From the NCBI RefSeq assembly GCF_050947875.1, contig NC_134568.1:198872258-198936257 (forward strand): DNA of 64,000 nt, in the 5' to 3' direction. Of the stretch, positions 12,750-23,939 are shown one piece after another. A program made the position numbers and the translations under genes. The stretch is from Dermacentor variabilis. Taxonomy: Eukaryota > Arthropoda > Arachnida > Ixodida > Ixodidae. The notes under the pieces were generated by a model. That model had not been told where the DNA came from. It searched no databases and saw only the letters and a list, made by a program, of their open reading frames with translations. Numbering within the stretch: the first letter of the stretch is position 1; the number at the start of each line of letters is the position of its first letter.

Positions 12750-13425
12750 CAGGGTGCTTTTTTCTTTCAGCGGCACCAAATTTTAAAAAAATTTCCTGTG
12801 GTAGATACCACAATTATAATCCTTGATCTAAGTTACTCCATCAGGCGGCCATTACTTCTACATGAAATCAAAACACTTAATTACATAATTAACATAATTA
12901 CGTCAATTAACATTTTAGTTATTACCATTACGGTCACTATTTCAATCTACAAATGATATCCGGTGAGTTCGCAAGGCTTATTCACTTGGAACGAATTCTC
13001 AGGACTGTACCAGTTTCGAGAAATTAATTTTCGAAGTGCCCGACGTAATGCATTGGTATTACAGTTACTTTTGTGCTTCAGTGAATAAAACAGCGTTTTC
13101 TTAAAAAAGGTAACTGGATCGCCAATGCATTTGGTCGGACAATTTGAAAGTTAATATCTCGAAACTGGTACAGTCCTGAGAATTCGTTCCAAGTGAATAC
13201 GCCTTGCGAACTCACCGGATATCATTTGTAGATTGAAATAGTGACCGTAATGGTAATAATTAGAAAGTTACTTAACGTAATTATGCTAATTACTTAATTA
13301 GGTATTTTGATTTCTCGCAGTAGTAATGGTCACCTGATCGAGAATTTAGATCAAGGATTGTAAATGTGCTATCTGCCATAGACAATTTTTTAAAAAATTT
13401 GGTTCAGCTAAAAAAAAACACCCTG
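12750..13425. mobile_element. 676-bp fold-back MITE with CAGGGTG ends
   Basis: The element starts CAGGGTG and ends CACCCTG, flanked by TA on both sides (12748-12749 and 13426-13427), as in Tc1/mariner-type insertions. Its two halves are long inverted repeats of roughly 330 bp. The left arm segments CCATTACGGTCACTATTTC and CGAATTCTCAGGACTGTACC reappear in reverse complement in the right arm. There is no open frame for a transposase, so it is non-autonomous. A single-arm relative sits at 26408. Confidence 0.85.
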
Positions 13426-13579
13426 TATAGCGCTGCACGGAGCAGTTTGTCGTAATCATTCTGCCTTCACCATTCTCATTCGCCGTCAGCTCTTCTTTTG
13501 GAAAACTAAGTGATACAGCTTCCGGAGGTAATGCTGCATTGTCGACTCGACCACAACACCCTCTGCTCACTTTGCCTGC

Positions 13580-14175
13580 AAGAAAGAACTTGAATGAGGC
13601 TGTAGACAACGGCGGCAGTGTCCCAGCGCTCATCGACACAGGCGCGGAAATGCATAAATGCTCAGTTTAGCGAACAAGCTCCGAGTACTTTGTTCAGGCG
13701 CAGCCACCTGAACAAAGTACTTACATCTGCCGCGTCACACGCCCTTCGCGCCGCCGATGGAGTGCCACAATTATACCGTGCTTGGAACGTGCATGCTACC
13801 AAGTGTTGGAATCGTTGGACACGTCACCACTGTTTGTCTTTCTGCAACTGAACTCGTCCAAGTGGCACTTTGGACGTCATCAAGTTACACTGCTCTCGGC
13901 TTCTTGGTCTGGGCCGCTCGCGTTCAGCCTGACCCTGACGAAATTGGCACTGCCCAGAACTTTCCTGTGTCGTCTTGGATTGCGGACGTAAGAAGCTATG
14001 TTGGATTATGCTCATACTTTCATAAATTCATGAAAAATTTTCCCCACACCACACGCCCTCCTCTCACCGACCTATTCAAAAAATGTCGTTCGCTTCACAC
14101 GGGCCCTGCTCAAGCCGAAGCCTTCTACGCTCTCGTCCGCTTGCTAGCGGCTCCCCGTTACTGACGCATTTTCTG
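13580..14175 (+). pseudogene. Ty3/gypsy pol remnant: protease and RT end
   Basis: Two retrotransposon pieces are joined by an internal deletion. At 13605-13660 the frame reads P-A-L-I-D-T-G-A-E-M, the aspartic protease active site (DTG), and soon hits a stop. At about 13850-14163 the sequence matches the end of a reverse transcriptase and the start of its RNase H: L-N-S-S-K-W-H-F-G-R-H, V-Q-P-D-P-D-E, V-R-S-Y-V-G-L-C-S-Y-F-H-K-F, and G-P-A-Q-A-E-A-F. Several frame changes are present. The catalytic RT core is gone. A local duplication of a TTTGTTCAG-containing segment lies at 13686-13722. Confidence 0.8.
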
Positions 14176-14541
14176 CGATTAGAGATCGCCATACCGACTG
14201 GACGACTAGAGGGGCGCTGCAGCGATGTGGACTTGCGCAGCTTTAAGAAAACCGCTTTGTTAAATATTTTGGAACACGCATCCCATATCTCGGCCTTCGT
14301 CGTCACCTTCGGCATTGTTCTCCTTGTTACCACTTCCCCCATCTTCCTTTTCTGCACAAAGTGCAGGTATCAGCACGGTGGCCAAGGCCGAACTTTGTGT
14401 CTTCCTCCTATTAAACTTTCATGTGCCGCTTTATTTACCTGCCCTTTTTGCCTCTTCCGAGTTGTTTGTAGTGGGCTGCAAGTTCGAACGCGATATATCG
14501 GTTGAAGCACTGCTGTGAGGAGCATAGTTTTGCAGTAGCTA

Positions 14542-14925
14542 CATCAGCATTATCATCATCGTCGTCGTTGTCGACATTTTCCTGTTGCACTTACACTGCA
14601 AAACGAATACTTCTCCCAGTTATCTCCAATCACCCCTTTGTGTTGCCTCAGCCAACTGTATCCTATGCCTATATCCCTTGTCACCCATTTCGTTAATGTA
14701 ATATACGACTTGTTATCCAATCTGCAGAGCCATAAACTTTGAGTATTCTTGTCGCCACTGTGTTGCGTCACTTCTTGAATTACAGGAATTGCTCATCGCG
14801 CTTTCTTTTTCTTTTTTATCGCAATTAGAATACTGGCTACAGCTGTTTGCTCTGTAATCCATAATGTCATCTTCCTGTCTCTTAATGTTACACCTACAAT
14901 TGTACGCTGCTGCTGCTGATTGTAC
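14542..14925 (-). mobile_element. highly decayed RTE-type LINE 3' end
   Basis: The order of short segments on the plus strand parallels the 3' region of the RTE copies at 9856 and 56741: an ATCATCATCGTCGTC tail, TATCTCCAATCACCCC, GTTATCCAATC, the TTTTTTATCGCAATTAGAATA stretch, and TCTCTTAATGTTACACC. No frame survives. This is an older member or relative of that family. Confidence 0.5.
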
Positions 14926-15180
14926 GCTTTTCTTTTAAAGGACAAGAGTACTTAATGATGTTTACGCCGTTCCATTCGCATAATATGGTAAATGCTAACT
15001 CGAAAGACTTGTAGAAAGATCAGAGACAACTCTATGCGGCCTCATTAACATGAACTTGAGGTAAAAGAAATTGCCTGATCTCTTTAGGCAACCACTTGAC
15101 GAGGTCGTGACATCTATGCATTACATCTATGCATTTCATAAGCTGCGCTTGTACTCTGTTCTGTTCTGTACTCTGTTCTC

Positions 15181-15250
15181 TGTGCGTGTGCGCGTGTGTG
15201 CGCGCGCGCGCGTGTGTGTGTGCGTGTGTGTGTGTGCGTGCGTGCGTGTG
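15181..15250. repeat. (TG)n/(CG)n purine-pyrimidine tract
   Basis: About 70 bp of alternating G/T and C/G dinucleotides with short TGCG variants. Confidence 0.95.
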
Positions 15251-15937
15251 CCACCAGTACATAGAGTTATGATTTCTTTGGGTCAGGAAGCGTAGACTTG
15301 AGCGTTGTGAAAAGTACGGAGCGAAACACTCGCCTCTTTGAACTTGGAAAACCTGCGCTATTTAAACCAGCTAGTTTCACTGGAAGCGGAGCTTCCGCAA
15401 TAGTGGCGGAAAAACAGCGATGGCAGCGCAGTAAAGATTTCGTGTGCAGAGCGCGGAATGCGGGTTGCAGAGACCTAACCTGGTAAAAAGACTGTCGTCA
15501 TAGAAGATTGTAAAAGCGGAACGAGAGCAGTATTCTTTGCCGAACAGCACAGAACAGCGTAGCTTGGCGCTTTACGCGCTCGAGCAAACACACGGGCTTG
15601 TTTTCCGCCGCCACGGAAAAGCAAGCCGTTGTAGCGGCCACCACCCGCTACGAGGGCCTGCGTTTCACGAAACGCGCAGATCGTCCTGGTGGACCAGGTT
15701 CAAACCTGCATAGAAGGAGGAAGGAGTGGAAGAACTGAAGGGTGGTGAGGGTGGCAGGGCTCCAGGTTGAACCGCGGTTATTGATTGAGAACACGTCTGG
15801 GCAAAATTCCCTCGTTCGCCCACAGTTCCCGTCTAGGGCCTCCTCACTAAGGCCCAAGATAGTTTGGTACCGTTGTCGGACAGCGCTAGGAATCCGTGCG
15901 CGATGAATTTCTTCTTAGGCGTTGCCCGTGTAGGGGC
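15251..15937. other. no recognised feature
   Basis: Nothing supported. Confidence 0.4.
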
Positions 15938-16064
15938 TAACAAACAAACAAACAAACAAACAAACAAACAAACAAACAAACAAACAAACAAACAAACAAA
16001 CAAACAAACAAACAAACAAACAAACAAACAAACAGATTAATAAATAAACATAAATAAACAAAAT
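15938..16064. repeat. (CAAA)n microsatellite
   Basis: About 24 clean CAAA units to 16034, followed by TAAATAAACA-type variants to about 16064. Confidence 0.97.
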
Positions 16065-17082
16065 TTGTTTCGAAGCTTTTCATGGTGTCCTAGATAAGTA
16101 AACCTCTGGTGCAAGCCTGCTTTTATATGTGTTGCAATATATATATAGAGTTCCTGAAAAAAAAAATTCTGGAACCATGAGGCTCGCAGAACATTTCATA
16201 CAGTGACGTAGTAGCTCTTAGCACTGTGAATGGCTTCCTGTATTGTCACGCGTCATTGGCGACCCGCGGCAACACAAGATCTTTGTGCTTGGGCCCTTAC
16301 ACACTCGGCCAACCAGCGCGTAGTACACGTGTGCCATTCAGTGTCCTGAATAGCGAAGCGCACCCTGCAGAGCTCCCTTGGGAAGCGGCGCTGGCCGAGG
16401 CCGCGTGAGCGTAAATGGTCAGGGCGCCGTCGCGCGGGCGCGGAGCCCAGGCGGAAGCGGTGCGTTCTGGCAGCCAGCCGAGCATGCGCGCTGGACGCGC
16501 GGCCCAAAAGAGAGTGACGATGCGCGGCCGGGGGCGAGGACCAGGGCTCACGAGGGACAAGGTGGTTGCCAGCCTTCTCCACCTGTTGGCCGGCTATTTC
16601 CGGCGCGACCGAGGTGGTTGGTCGCGTCTGCGAGGCGTCTGCAGAGCGTCACGGCCCCAGCGGCACCTCATTCCTTCGGGACCCCCGCCGCGTCCGTACT
16701 ATAGCAGGTCGCGTCCGGCGAGTGTTAGGCTGATGAGTTTTAGGCCTAGGGGAAGCACGCGCATAGTCCACGCGGCTTAGTGCGTGCCCACCACGTCTGG
16801 GGGAGACCGACACTGTTCCAGGTAAGGGTGGCCCTCTGCGGGCCCATCATCCACCCGCTCAGTCTTTGCTTAAGTAAAGGTTCGCGTGCCTCCGGGCTAG
16901 CGGTGTGACGGGCAACTTTGCAGTCCTCGGCGACTAAGTGTCGCCTTTGAGGCACTGGAAAGTTCCTCGTCTGATTGCCAAACGCAGGTGCGCACTGAGC
17001 TCGGAGGACTTCGGGTTGGCATGATCAGCCCATCCGAAGCGCAATGGTCGCCTTAGGTCACGGTGCTCCAGCTATCGTACTA
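16065..17082. other. GC-rich stretch, no recognised gene
   Basis: 16250-16960 is GC- and CpG-rich with overlapping open frames on both strands that show no domain. No splice-compatible exon could be argued. Confidence 0.4.
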
Positions 17083-17166
17083 CCTCATTACGATTAATTC
17101 GAGCATTGCACCTCATTACGATTAATTTGAGCATTGCACCTCATTACGATTAATTTGAGCATTGCC
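17083..17166 (+). repeat. 28-bp tandem repeat, three units
   Basis: Units at 17083-17110, 17111-17138 and 17139-17166 contain CCTCATTACGATTAATT and GAGCATTGC. They differ at only one or two positions, so the duplication is recent. Confidence 0.95.
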
Positions 17167-18148
17167 CTTTCTCGTAGCGCTGATAGCTGTGACCTGTGTC
17201 GTTTTCTATAAAGTCGTTTGGTTTTGTCCTACAAAACGCTCATTCCACTGTAGCGGCGTATTTTTAATAAGCCTTTAGAGAACACACAACTTCTGCTTGC
17301 TAGCATAAGGTTCATCTAGACCATCGAGCTCTGCGGTGCTACTAAGGACATATTACAAAAAATTGTCAGGCAAATCTGATTAGTGATTCGCCGGCGCCTT
17401 GACTATCATTCTGCCGTCGCTCCGTTTGCTGGCACACTCCACGGATGCTACGAGGCACCAAAGGCAGACCATTGCGACAGGTGTCCATCTATGAGGGAAG
17501 TTCTAAAGACCACCGTGTTTCATTCACGCCGTGAGCGGTAGACCCGTCTAACTTGACTTAATTAGTGTGATTCTATGTTTGCTGGCGGTACATGCGCATG
17601 CGCATCTGTGTTTAACCAATTCTTTCTTCATTTTTTTTTCTTTTTTTAGTTGATGCAGCAAAAGTTTTACGTCTACCTACCCGTAGAACCAGCCAAACGT
17701 TCATCATGTAGCTATACCGATCCCATTATTGCTATAGAACTATGTACGTACGTACTTCATCATTACATCAGCGTATACGTCCGAGTTTTCATCCTTTTGC
17801 AGAACACGTCTAATCGTAAAGTGCAATTTAGAAATGGCCATCAAATATTTTTGGGGGCTCAGATTTTATATCATTCAAACGAAGCGTGTCCAAAACGCGC
17901 GCTCGTCGCTGTATAGCTTTGCATATGCAAGTTCGCTGCAGGGCGGCGAAGATAAGTTTAGCAAGAGACGGCAGGTGTGGGAGAAGCGCCTGCAAAGACG
18001 GGCACTTATATAGATCTGCGATTCTCTGTGTGTGTGTGTACGTTAGAAAAGCTGTAAAGAAAACGCTTAAGTGCATGCTACTTGCTGTGTTTTAAAAAAA
18101 ATCAAGGAAGTTGCAGGATTAAAAAATAAAAAAGGAAAAAAAATAGCT
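17167..18148. other. no recognised feature
   Basis: Nothing supported. Confidence 0.4.
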
Positions 18149-18355
18149 TAGTTGGTATGGTGTTGCGTTGCTGAGCTCGAGGTCGCGGAATGGAATCCCG
18201 GCCGCGCGGCCGCATTCCACTGGAGGCCAAATGCAAGGACACTCGTGTACTTAGATATAGTCAGACGTTAACCAACACAAGGTGGTCAAAATTAATCTGG
18301 AGTCCCCCACTACGGTGCCCGTCGTAATCCAATCGGCGTTCTGGCACGTAATAAT
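18149..18355 (+). repeat. Ruka-type SINE, diverged
   Basis: GAGGTCGCGGAATGGAATCCC is a mutated B box. It is followed by GCGGCCGCATTCCACTGG, CTCGTGTACTTAGATAT, GGAGTCCCCCACTACGG and TTCTGGCACGTAATAAT. The order matches the other copies but substitutions are many. Confidence 0.8.
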
Positions 18356-18636
18356 TGTATTTATTTTCTTTTGTGGAGACCGGAGCCTGGGTCGCCAAAA
18401 AACCTGCCGGACAATTCAATAAAGTTATTACCAACCAATGCGCAGAATTCTTACAAGAATCACTTTTCTTTAAAAGCGTGATTACAAATCTAACAGAAGT
18501 TTTGTACTGCTGTCCACACCACGAAACGCTTGCCCGAGGGGTTAGCGAACGGTTTTGCGCTCATGCACGTACGTAGTTTCGCGATAACGCGAACGCGAGT
18601 TCACCGGTTTTAATCGAGATCACAGGTTTGTTAATT

Positions 18637-18662
18637 TTATTTATTTATTTATTTATTATTTT
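18637..18662. repeat. (TTTA)n short microsatellite
   Basis: Five to six TTTA units followed by a T run. Confidence 0.9.
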
Positions 18663-18875
18663 TTTGCTGCGTTGGTGAATAAATTCACTAAGTGGCGACA
18701 AGCAGCGATCTAGGTCACTGATTGCTCACTCGCTGCTTGCGTCATCACGGGAATCTAGAAATTTAAAATCTTATAGGGGTTAGTGAAAGTCGCAGTGATC
18801 CGTGTGATAGCGAGCAGGACAAATTGATCTTATATGCCCAGAAGTCCACATGGCATGTTATGTTCTCGGCAAACC

Positions 18876-19066
18876 AGTATAGTTTTAGGACGACAGAAAG
18901 CTGAGCTAGTTGGTAAGGATTCATTATGCAAAAAAGAGGTGAGGCGTGCAGACTGGACGCAAGGGTAGAGAAGTGGACAACACGAACGCCGGCGTTCGTG
19001 TTGTCCAGTTCTCTACCCTTGTGTCCTGTCTGCACGCCTCACCTCTTTTTTGTAGTATAGTTTTAG
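18876..19066. mobile_element. palindromic insertion flanked by 13-bp direct repeats
   Basis: AGTATAGTTTTAG occurs at 18876-18888 and again at 19054-19066. Between these copies lie 41 bp of unique sequence and then a palindrome with no loop: arms 18930-18990 and 18991-19051, 58 of 61 positions complementary. The duplicated 13-mer behaves as a target-site duplication, so the 165 bp between is a discrete inserted unit. It carries no open frame. Its class is unknown; inverted termini of a Penelope-like or other retroelement are possible. Confidence 0.8.
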
Positions 19067-19151
19067 TGACCAACATACCGAGAACACGCTACAACTTGTG
19101 ACAGCTGTTATAGCTCAGTCACTCCGGCCTCCCCGTCTTTGGTTTCACACT

Positions 19152-19320
19152 GCGAAGCTGTTATGTATAGGCATCCGGTTATCTCTTACGCCTCCCTATG
19201 ACGACCCGTTCAAGGTACTCAAGTGGACAGAAAAAACTGTTACCATCGACCTCAACGGACGTGAAGAAGTCTCGGTGATAGACAGGGTCAAACCAGCCTA
19301 CCTAGCGACCTCGCCATCAT
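19152..19320 (+). pseudogene. Ty3/gypsy integrase C-terminal fragment
   Basis: The translation contains P-P-Y-D-D-P-F-K-V-L, then K-T-V-T-I-D-L-N-G-R-E-E and I-D-R-V-K-P-A-Y-L. This is the typical C-terminal end of gypsy-type integrases in arthropods, a small chromatin or DNA-binding fold just before the 3' LTR. The integrase catalytic core is not found upstream; the palindromic insertion lies only about 100 bp before it. Together with the sequence to about 19803 it is probably the 3' end of one LTR retrotransposon. Confidence 0.75.
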
Positions 19321-19429
19321 TATCCGCTTTCAATAACTTTACAACCGCTGAAGTGGCAGATCTACCCGATCGCTCGGCATCAAAAGCTGTTTTTTGGGCA
19401 CCGCTGCTTGTCTTCTTTAAAAAAGAAAG

Positions 19430-19803
19430 AAAGAAAACGTAACAAAGAAAAGAAGAAGAAGAAGAAAAAAGGAGGGGGAGCACTCTCGCAGCCATTGTTA
19501 TTCTTCCTCGGCCGCCTTTTATACATGGCGCGCTACGGAGAGTGTGTCTTGTGCCTCGCGCTGCGAGCTGCGAGGTTAGAAGGAAATGGAAGAAGAAAAA
19601 AAGGAAGAGCTGCTTCGGGCTCTTACCATCGGTCCGAACGGTTCTCAGGTCATTCGCTCGCTGAGTCGCACATATTGCTGTAGTAGACCTAACCTCGGTC
19701 CCTATACTTACCTTACCGTCTGCGTACACTTACTAAACAATAAAACACCGAGTTTTCTACTGCTCTCCAAAGAGTTGCACAGTGCTGGCGTGTTGGTGTA
19801 AAG
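19430..19803 (+). mobile_element. possible 3' LTR of gypsy element
   Basis: Directly after the integrase end there is a purine-rich stretch (AGAAGAAGAAGAAG...GGAGGGGGAG, about 19450-19480) that could be a polypurine tract. An AATAAA at about 19739-19744 is followed by a TGTTGGTGTAA end near 19800. No matching 5' LTR was found in the window, so this is inferred from position only. Confidence 0.35.
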
Positions 19804-19851
19804 TTTAATTTTGGTTCACTATTGTGCGATTGTTTACTCTGGTCCTGCTAC

Positions 19852-19852
<1 letters not shown>

Positions 19853-19935
<83 letters not shown>

Positions 19936-19953
19936 CTGACTGACTGACTGACA
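19853..19953. repeat. (TTGA)n/(CTGA)n microsatellite
   Basis: About 20 TTGA units followed by four to five CTGA units. Confidence 0.98.
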
Positions 19954-21124
19954 GTGTTACATGAAATCGACGAGGGTAGAGAAAGCTCGAAATGACAGGG
20001 AAACCGTGCACGTAAGCTTATCAGTGTCGACCGTGCACCAAGGCATCCACCGTCAGTGGGCCGTTGGCTGGAGGGGCAGCACGGCTTCCTCTTCCGACGC
20101 TGATCGGGACACCGCAAGCCGCGCGGCCGACTCGCACACGTGGCCGCAGGGCATGGGAGTGCGCACGCACACGCAAACAACCGCCGAGTGAAACAACCGC
20201 GCGGTCGAATCGAGAGCAGAGGAGCAGGCGCACGTGTGAAGTGAACATTAGCACGCGCACATGTGCCGAGACAAAAGTAAACAAAGCAGAGAGTGGGACA
20301 AAAATGAACGCATGCGCTAGGCAGGGGGTGAAAAAAGCGGCGACTCTGCCGCAAAAGCGGGATGAAGAGGGAGCAGACCTGCAGGCACCGATCCTCCGCT
20401 TGCTCCAAATTTTAGTTTTTTTTCCTTTATTATCGTTGCTGGTTTCTTAGCGATATAGTTGTTTGTTTGTTTGGTTTAGTTGTTCAACGGAAGCGTTGTC
20501 AGTGATATCCTAAACGAGTCTACATTGGCGATGAGGAACAAACGTCGGCATGAACGCCAGAGCATCCTTCTTCTTCATTCTTTTCGTGCAGAATTCGGTT
20601 CGTACGCACACGTGGGAAGGCAAGCAGTGAGACGAGTGTGCCAGCGGGCGTCCGTGTATGAGACAGGATACCACGCATGTGGCTTCCGGCCCCACGCAAA
20701 GCGCAGTGCCGAGACACTTGTTGCGTCCCCACATGCACATTCGCGTTTTTTTTCTCTCTTTCTCTTTTGTGCATGCTTGCGCGTGTCTTACGAAACATCT
20801 GGCGCTGCCAGACTGGTAAGTATATGTGGAAGTTGCAGGAGCATGCATAAGAAAGCTGCCACCATCTGGATGGTTCTGCAGTACTAACCTCTGGTGCCAA
20901 AACTCCCAGCGGTAACGAAGCTCGAAAAGGAGCTGAAGACCGCGCAACGAGCGATGTAACGGAATATGACAGGTGTGACGCGAAGAGATAGAAAGACAGC
21001 AATGGTGGATCGGAGACAAAACACGAATAGGTGATACAGTTGTCATTACAATGAAAAACAGAGGGCTTGGTCAGGCCACTTTTAATGCGTAGCACAGGGA
21101 GCCTGTAGCCTGCTAGAACAACTC
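19954..21124. other. GC-rich stretch, no recognised gene
   Basis: 20000-20330 is GC-rich with overlapping frames on both strands and no domain. The remainder is mixed. Confidence 0.4.
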
Positions 21125-21310
21125 AATAGGTGCCAAGCGAAAGGAAGCTCTGTCGAAGGCGACAAATCACTATAGGTAGCTCGATGAGATTAGAAAACTT
21201 GCAGGCGCAACAGGAGTTCGGCTGGCCCAGTAAAAGGGTAATCGGCGATCTCTGGCAGAGGACCATGTCCTGCAGTGGAATTATAATGGCTGCTGCTGGT
21301 CATGATTCGA
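21125..21310 (+). mobile_element. decayed RTE-type LINE 3' end
   Basis: GGCGATCTCTGGCAGAGGACC, ATGTCCTGCAGTGGA and GCTGCTGCTGGTCATGA parallel the final codons and trinucleotide tail of RTE-type LINEs, where the protein ends near L-Q-W and the DNA continues into (ATG)n. Only the last stretch is readable. Confidence 0.4.
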
Positions 21311-21572
21311 GAAATTCATGCTCAGTAGCTAGCTGCGCAGAGTGACCGACAAGAAATCGGGAAGAAAGCCAAAAAGAAAACACAAATGCAGCAAGACTCT
21401 TTTTTTTATTATTCGCTGTTATGCGCGATTCACGTTTTGTGAAGATGAATGGCAACAAACGCGACCCCGTCCCGCAGTTATGACATGCAGAATTTCTTTG
21501 TAGCTGACCTGATTTTGTTTCTGTATTTTCTTGCTTTCTTTTCACTCAATCTCTGTCTTTTGTGTGAATTAG

Positions 21573-21790
21573 CTGCCGCGGTGGCTCAGTGAATACATGG
21601 TGGTCTGCCACTGAGTACGTGATCGTGGGTTCGACTTCGCTCGCAGCGGCGACCGCAGTCTGATGGCGGCGGAATGCAAAAAACATTCGTGTGTGTAGCG
21701 AACTGTGGGAGTTTAAGTGCATGGTAAAAATGTACAACATCTCAGAATTAAACCGGATCCCTCCATTATTGCGTCTCCAATATAACCCGC
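21573..21790 (+). repeat. tRNA-derived SINE related to Ruka
   Basis: GCCGCGGTGGCTCAGTG supplies an A-box-like start and GTGGGTTCGACTTC a B box. The body has GGCGGCGGAATGCAAAAAAC and AATTAAACCGGATCCCTCC, as in other copies. It ends at the ATCT microsatellite. Confidence 0.75.
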
Positions 21791-21792
21791 GC

Positions 21793-21909
<117 letters not shown>

Positions 21910-21949
21910 ATCACAGTAATCACAGGGGTGAATTGTGTTAGCATAGTGA

Positions 21950-22052
<103 letters not shown>

Positions 22053-22149
22053 CGATTTTTTATTAATAATATCAGGAGACTAAGGAGAGCATAGGGGAAC
22101 TAATCTGCAATTCTTAATTTATTAAAGAAATGATAAATAAATGGATATA

Positions 22150-22230
22150 GAAGTGGTTGAGAAAACAACCGTAACCGTCCGCAGGTGGGATGCGAACCCA
22201 CGTCTTCGTATCCCGCGTGAGATGAAAAAA
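22150..22230 (-). repeat. tRNA-like SINE remnant
   Basis: On the minus strand the sequence around 22182-22205 reads CGTGGGTTCGCATCCCACC, a good B box. No complete A box or tRNA fold is present, so it is a SINE scrap and not a tRNA gene. Confidence 0.35.
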
Positions 22231-22289
22231 ACAAGAAAGGAAAAAGAGTATGTGCAGTATGAAATATGTAGAGGCCAACGCACACTAAC

Positions 22290-23223
22290 TCCTATGTTTG
22301 TCAGACTATGAACGTTATTCTAAGATACCGATTGCCGGTTTGCGCTTTATCATTGTAACTCCCCTGGTATGCTACCGCTGGTGAAGCCTTCAAAGTGCTG
22401 CGCTGTAAACACTAATGCAAGCGCTTGCCGGATAAAGGGGCCGCAACGCTCTGTGACCTTCTTTCGTGCTATTGGACTTATACATATATATGGCGCGCCT
22501 TTTCGAAAGGAATTGACGAGGCAAAAACTTTTGTCCAAAATAAAAAAAAAAAAGACTGAGATGAACGACATGTGCGTAGATGAAAAAGAATGCCTACGGA
22601 GAAGAAATAAATGCCTGTGTAACGTGAGAGCAGTCAGTGAAACGAATGCTATTCCTCTCGCTATATGACTGACTTAATAAATCAAATAATGTGCCTTGAC
22701 AGTCAAAGCACAAGAATAACAGACAAAACACTGTTGACATTGCGCGCAGATTGCTAATTATTATACCGTGCAGACTTGATCTCCTGGTTCTTTAAATCGA
22801 CTTTGTAATTTTTGTTCTATAAATATTCGTACGCACCAAAAATTCGCCTAGAAACAGTAAGAAACTGTGTACAAGTTTATTCAGAAAACAATAACTTATC
22901 TATGACGGCTTTGTGCAACAGTGCAGCTGCTCCAACTGAGCAGTGACTAAGAAAAGTTGGCTTTACGAGAAAAAGCGTCAGCTAAAACGTCGCAAGACAA
23001 GCACAAGCGAACACACGCACGCACCAAAAGTCGTAGTACTGAGAGTCGATGCCATTACGCTTGTTTAGCGGCAGCAGTATCTACCTCCCTCTTTATCTGA
23101 GAGGGAGACTCGACTTCTCAGTTACGGAAATAAAAGCAATAACGCACACCAGTGTCTCATCACTAGCCCTAGTAATGCTAAGGGGACAGTGGCTCCCGCT
23201 TTGAGCGAGCGAACGACCGACTC
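22290..23223. other. no recognised feature
   Basis: AT-rich, nothing supported. Confidence 0.4.
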
Positions 23224-23332
<109 letters not shown>

Positions 23333-23862
23333 TTTATTGCCACAAAGTATACAAAATAACACAAGCAGGCCGGTCTAAGCCTCAGTTGGCTTGTAGGACC
23401 GTGCCTATATATGAATGTAATAGACAAAGCAAAAAATATACATAAATTGATGAGAGATGAATAAAAAAATTAAAAAATGAAAGGCAAAAGATAGAAAAAA
23501 GGATAAGATAACATTTGGTTATCTACATATAACAAAAGTTGGAGGAAAATATTGCGATGCACAAAAAAAAATGTACAAGAGGGTAGTTTTACTGTAGCTG
23601 CTTTAAGAAGTGTTTGAGCGTGCTTTTTGATGTCGCGTTAAAGATTTCTTCTGGTAATTTGTTAAATATGTCAGGCACATAAGCACAGCCTCTGGCCGCA
23701 CCATACCTTGTGGCTGAACGCGGAACTACATAACGGACATGTTTTCTAAGCTCCCTTGCGGCGGCACGTTTTTGTTTGAAAGCGGAATTCCAGAAATGTT
23801 TAACGGCAACTGTTTCTATAAGTAATGAATGGAAGTTTGGTAGACCAAACTTCCTTTCATTC

Positions 23863-23870
<8 letters not shown>
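23333..23870 (-). mobile_element. LINE 3' fragment between two (AAT)n arrays
   Basis: The minus-strand frame from about 23869 to its stop at 23589 encodes about 93 residues of a LINE C-terminal region. Recognisable parts are V-P-R-S-A-T-R-Y-G-A-A-R, D-I-F-N-K-L-P-E-E-I and a final L-K-H-F-L-K-Q-L. This resembles the post-thumb domain of jockey/CR1-type reverse transcriptases. About 250 bp of 3' UTR follow, ending in AATAAACATTATTATT. The frame is intact. The (AAT)n arrays at both ends are discussed in the findings. Confidence 0.7.

Positions 23871-23934
<64 letters not shown>
23863..23934. repeat. (AAT)n microsatellite at the LINE 5' side
   Basis: About 24 AAT units beginning at the 5' truncation point of the minus-strand LINE. 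Confidence 0.97.
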
Positions 23935-23935
<1 letters not shown>

Positions 23936-23939
23936 TGCA

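Noticed and set aside
17083..17166. CRISPR array
   Set aside because: Units are directly tandem with no spacers, and the DNA is eukaryotic.
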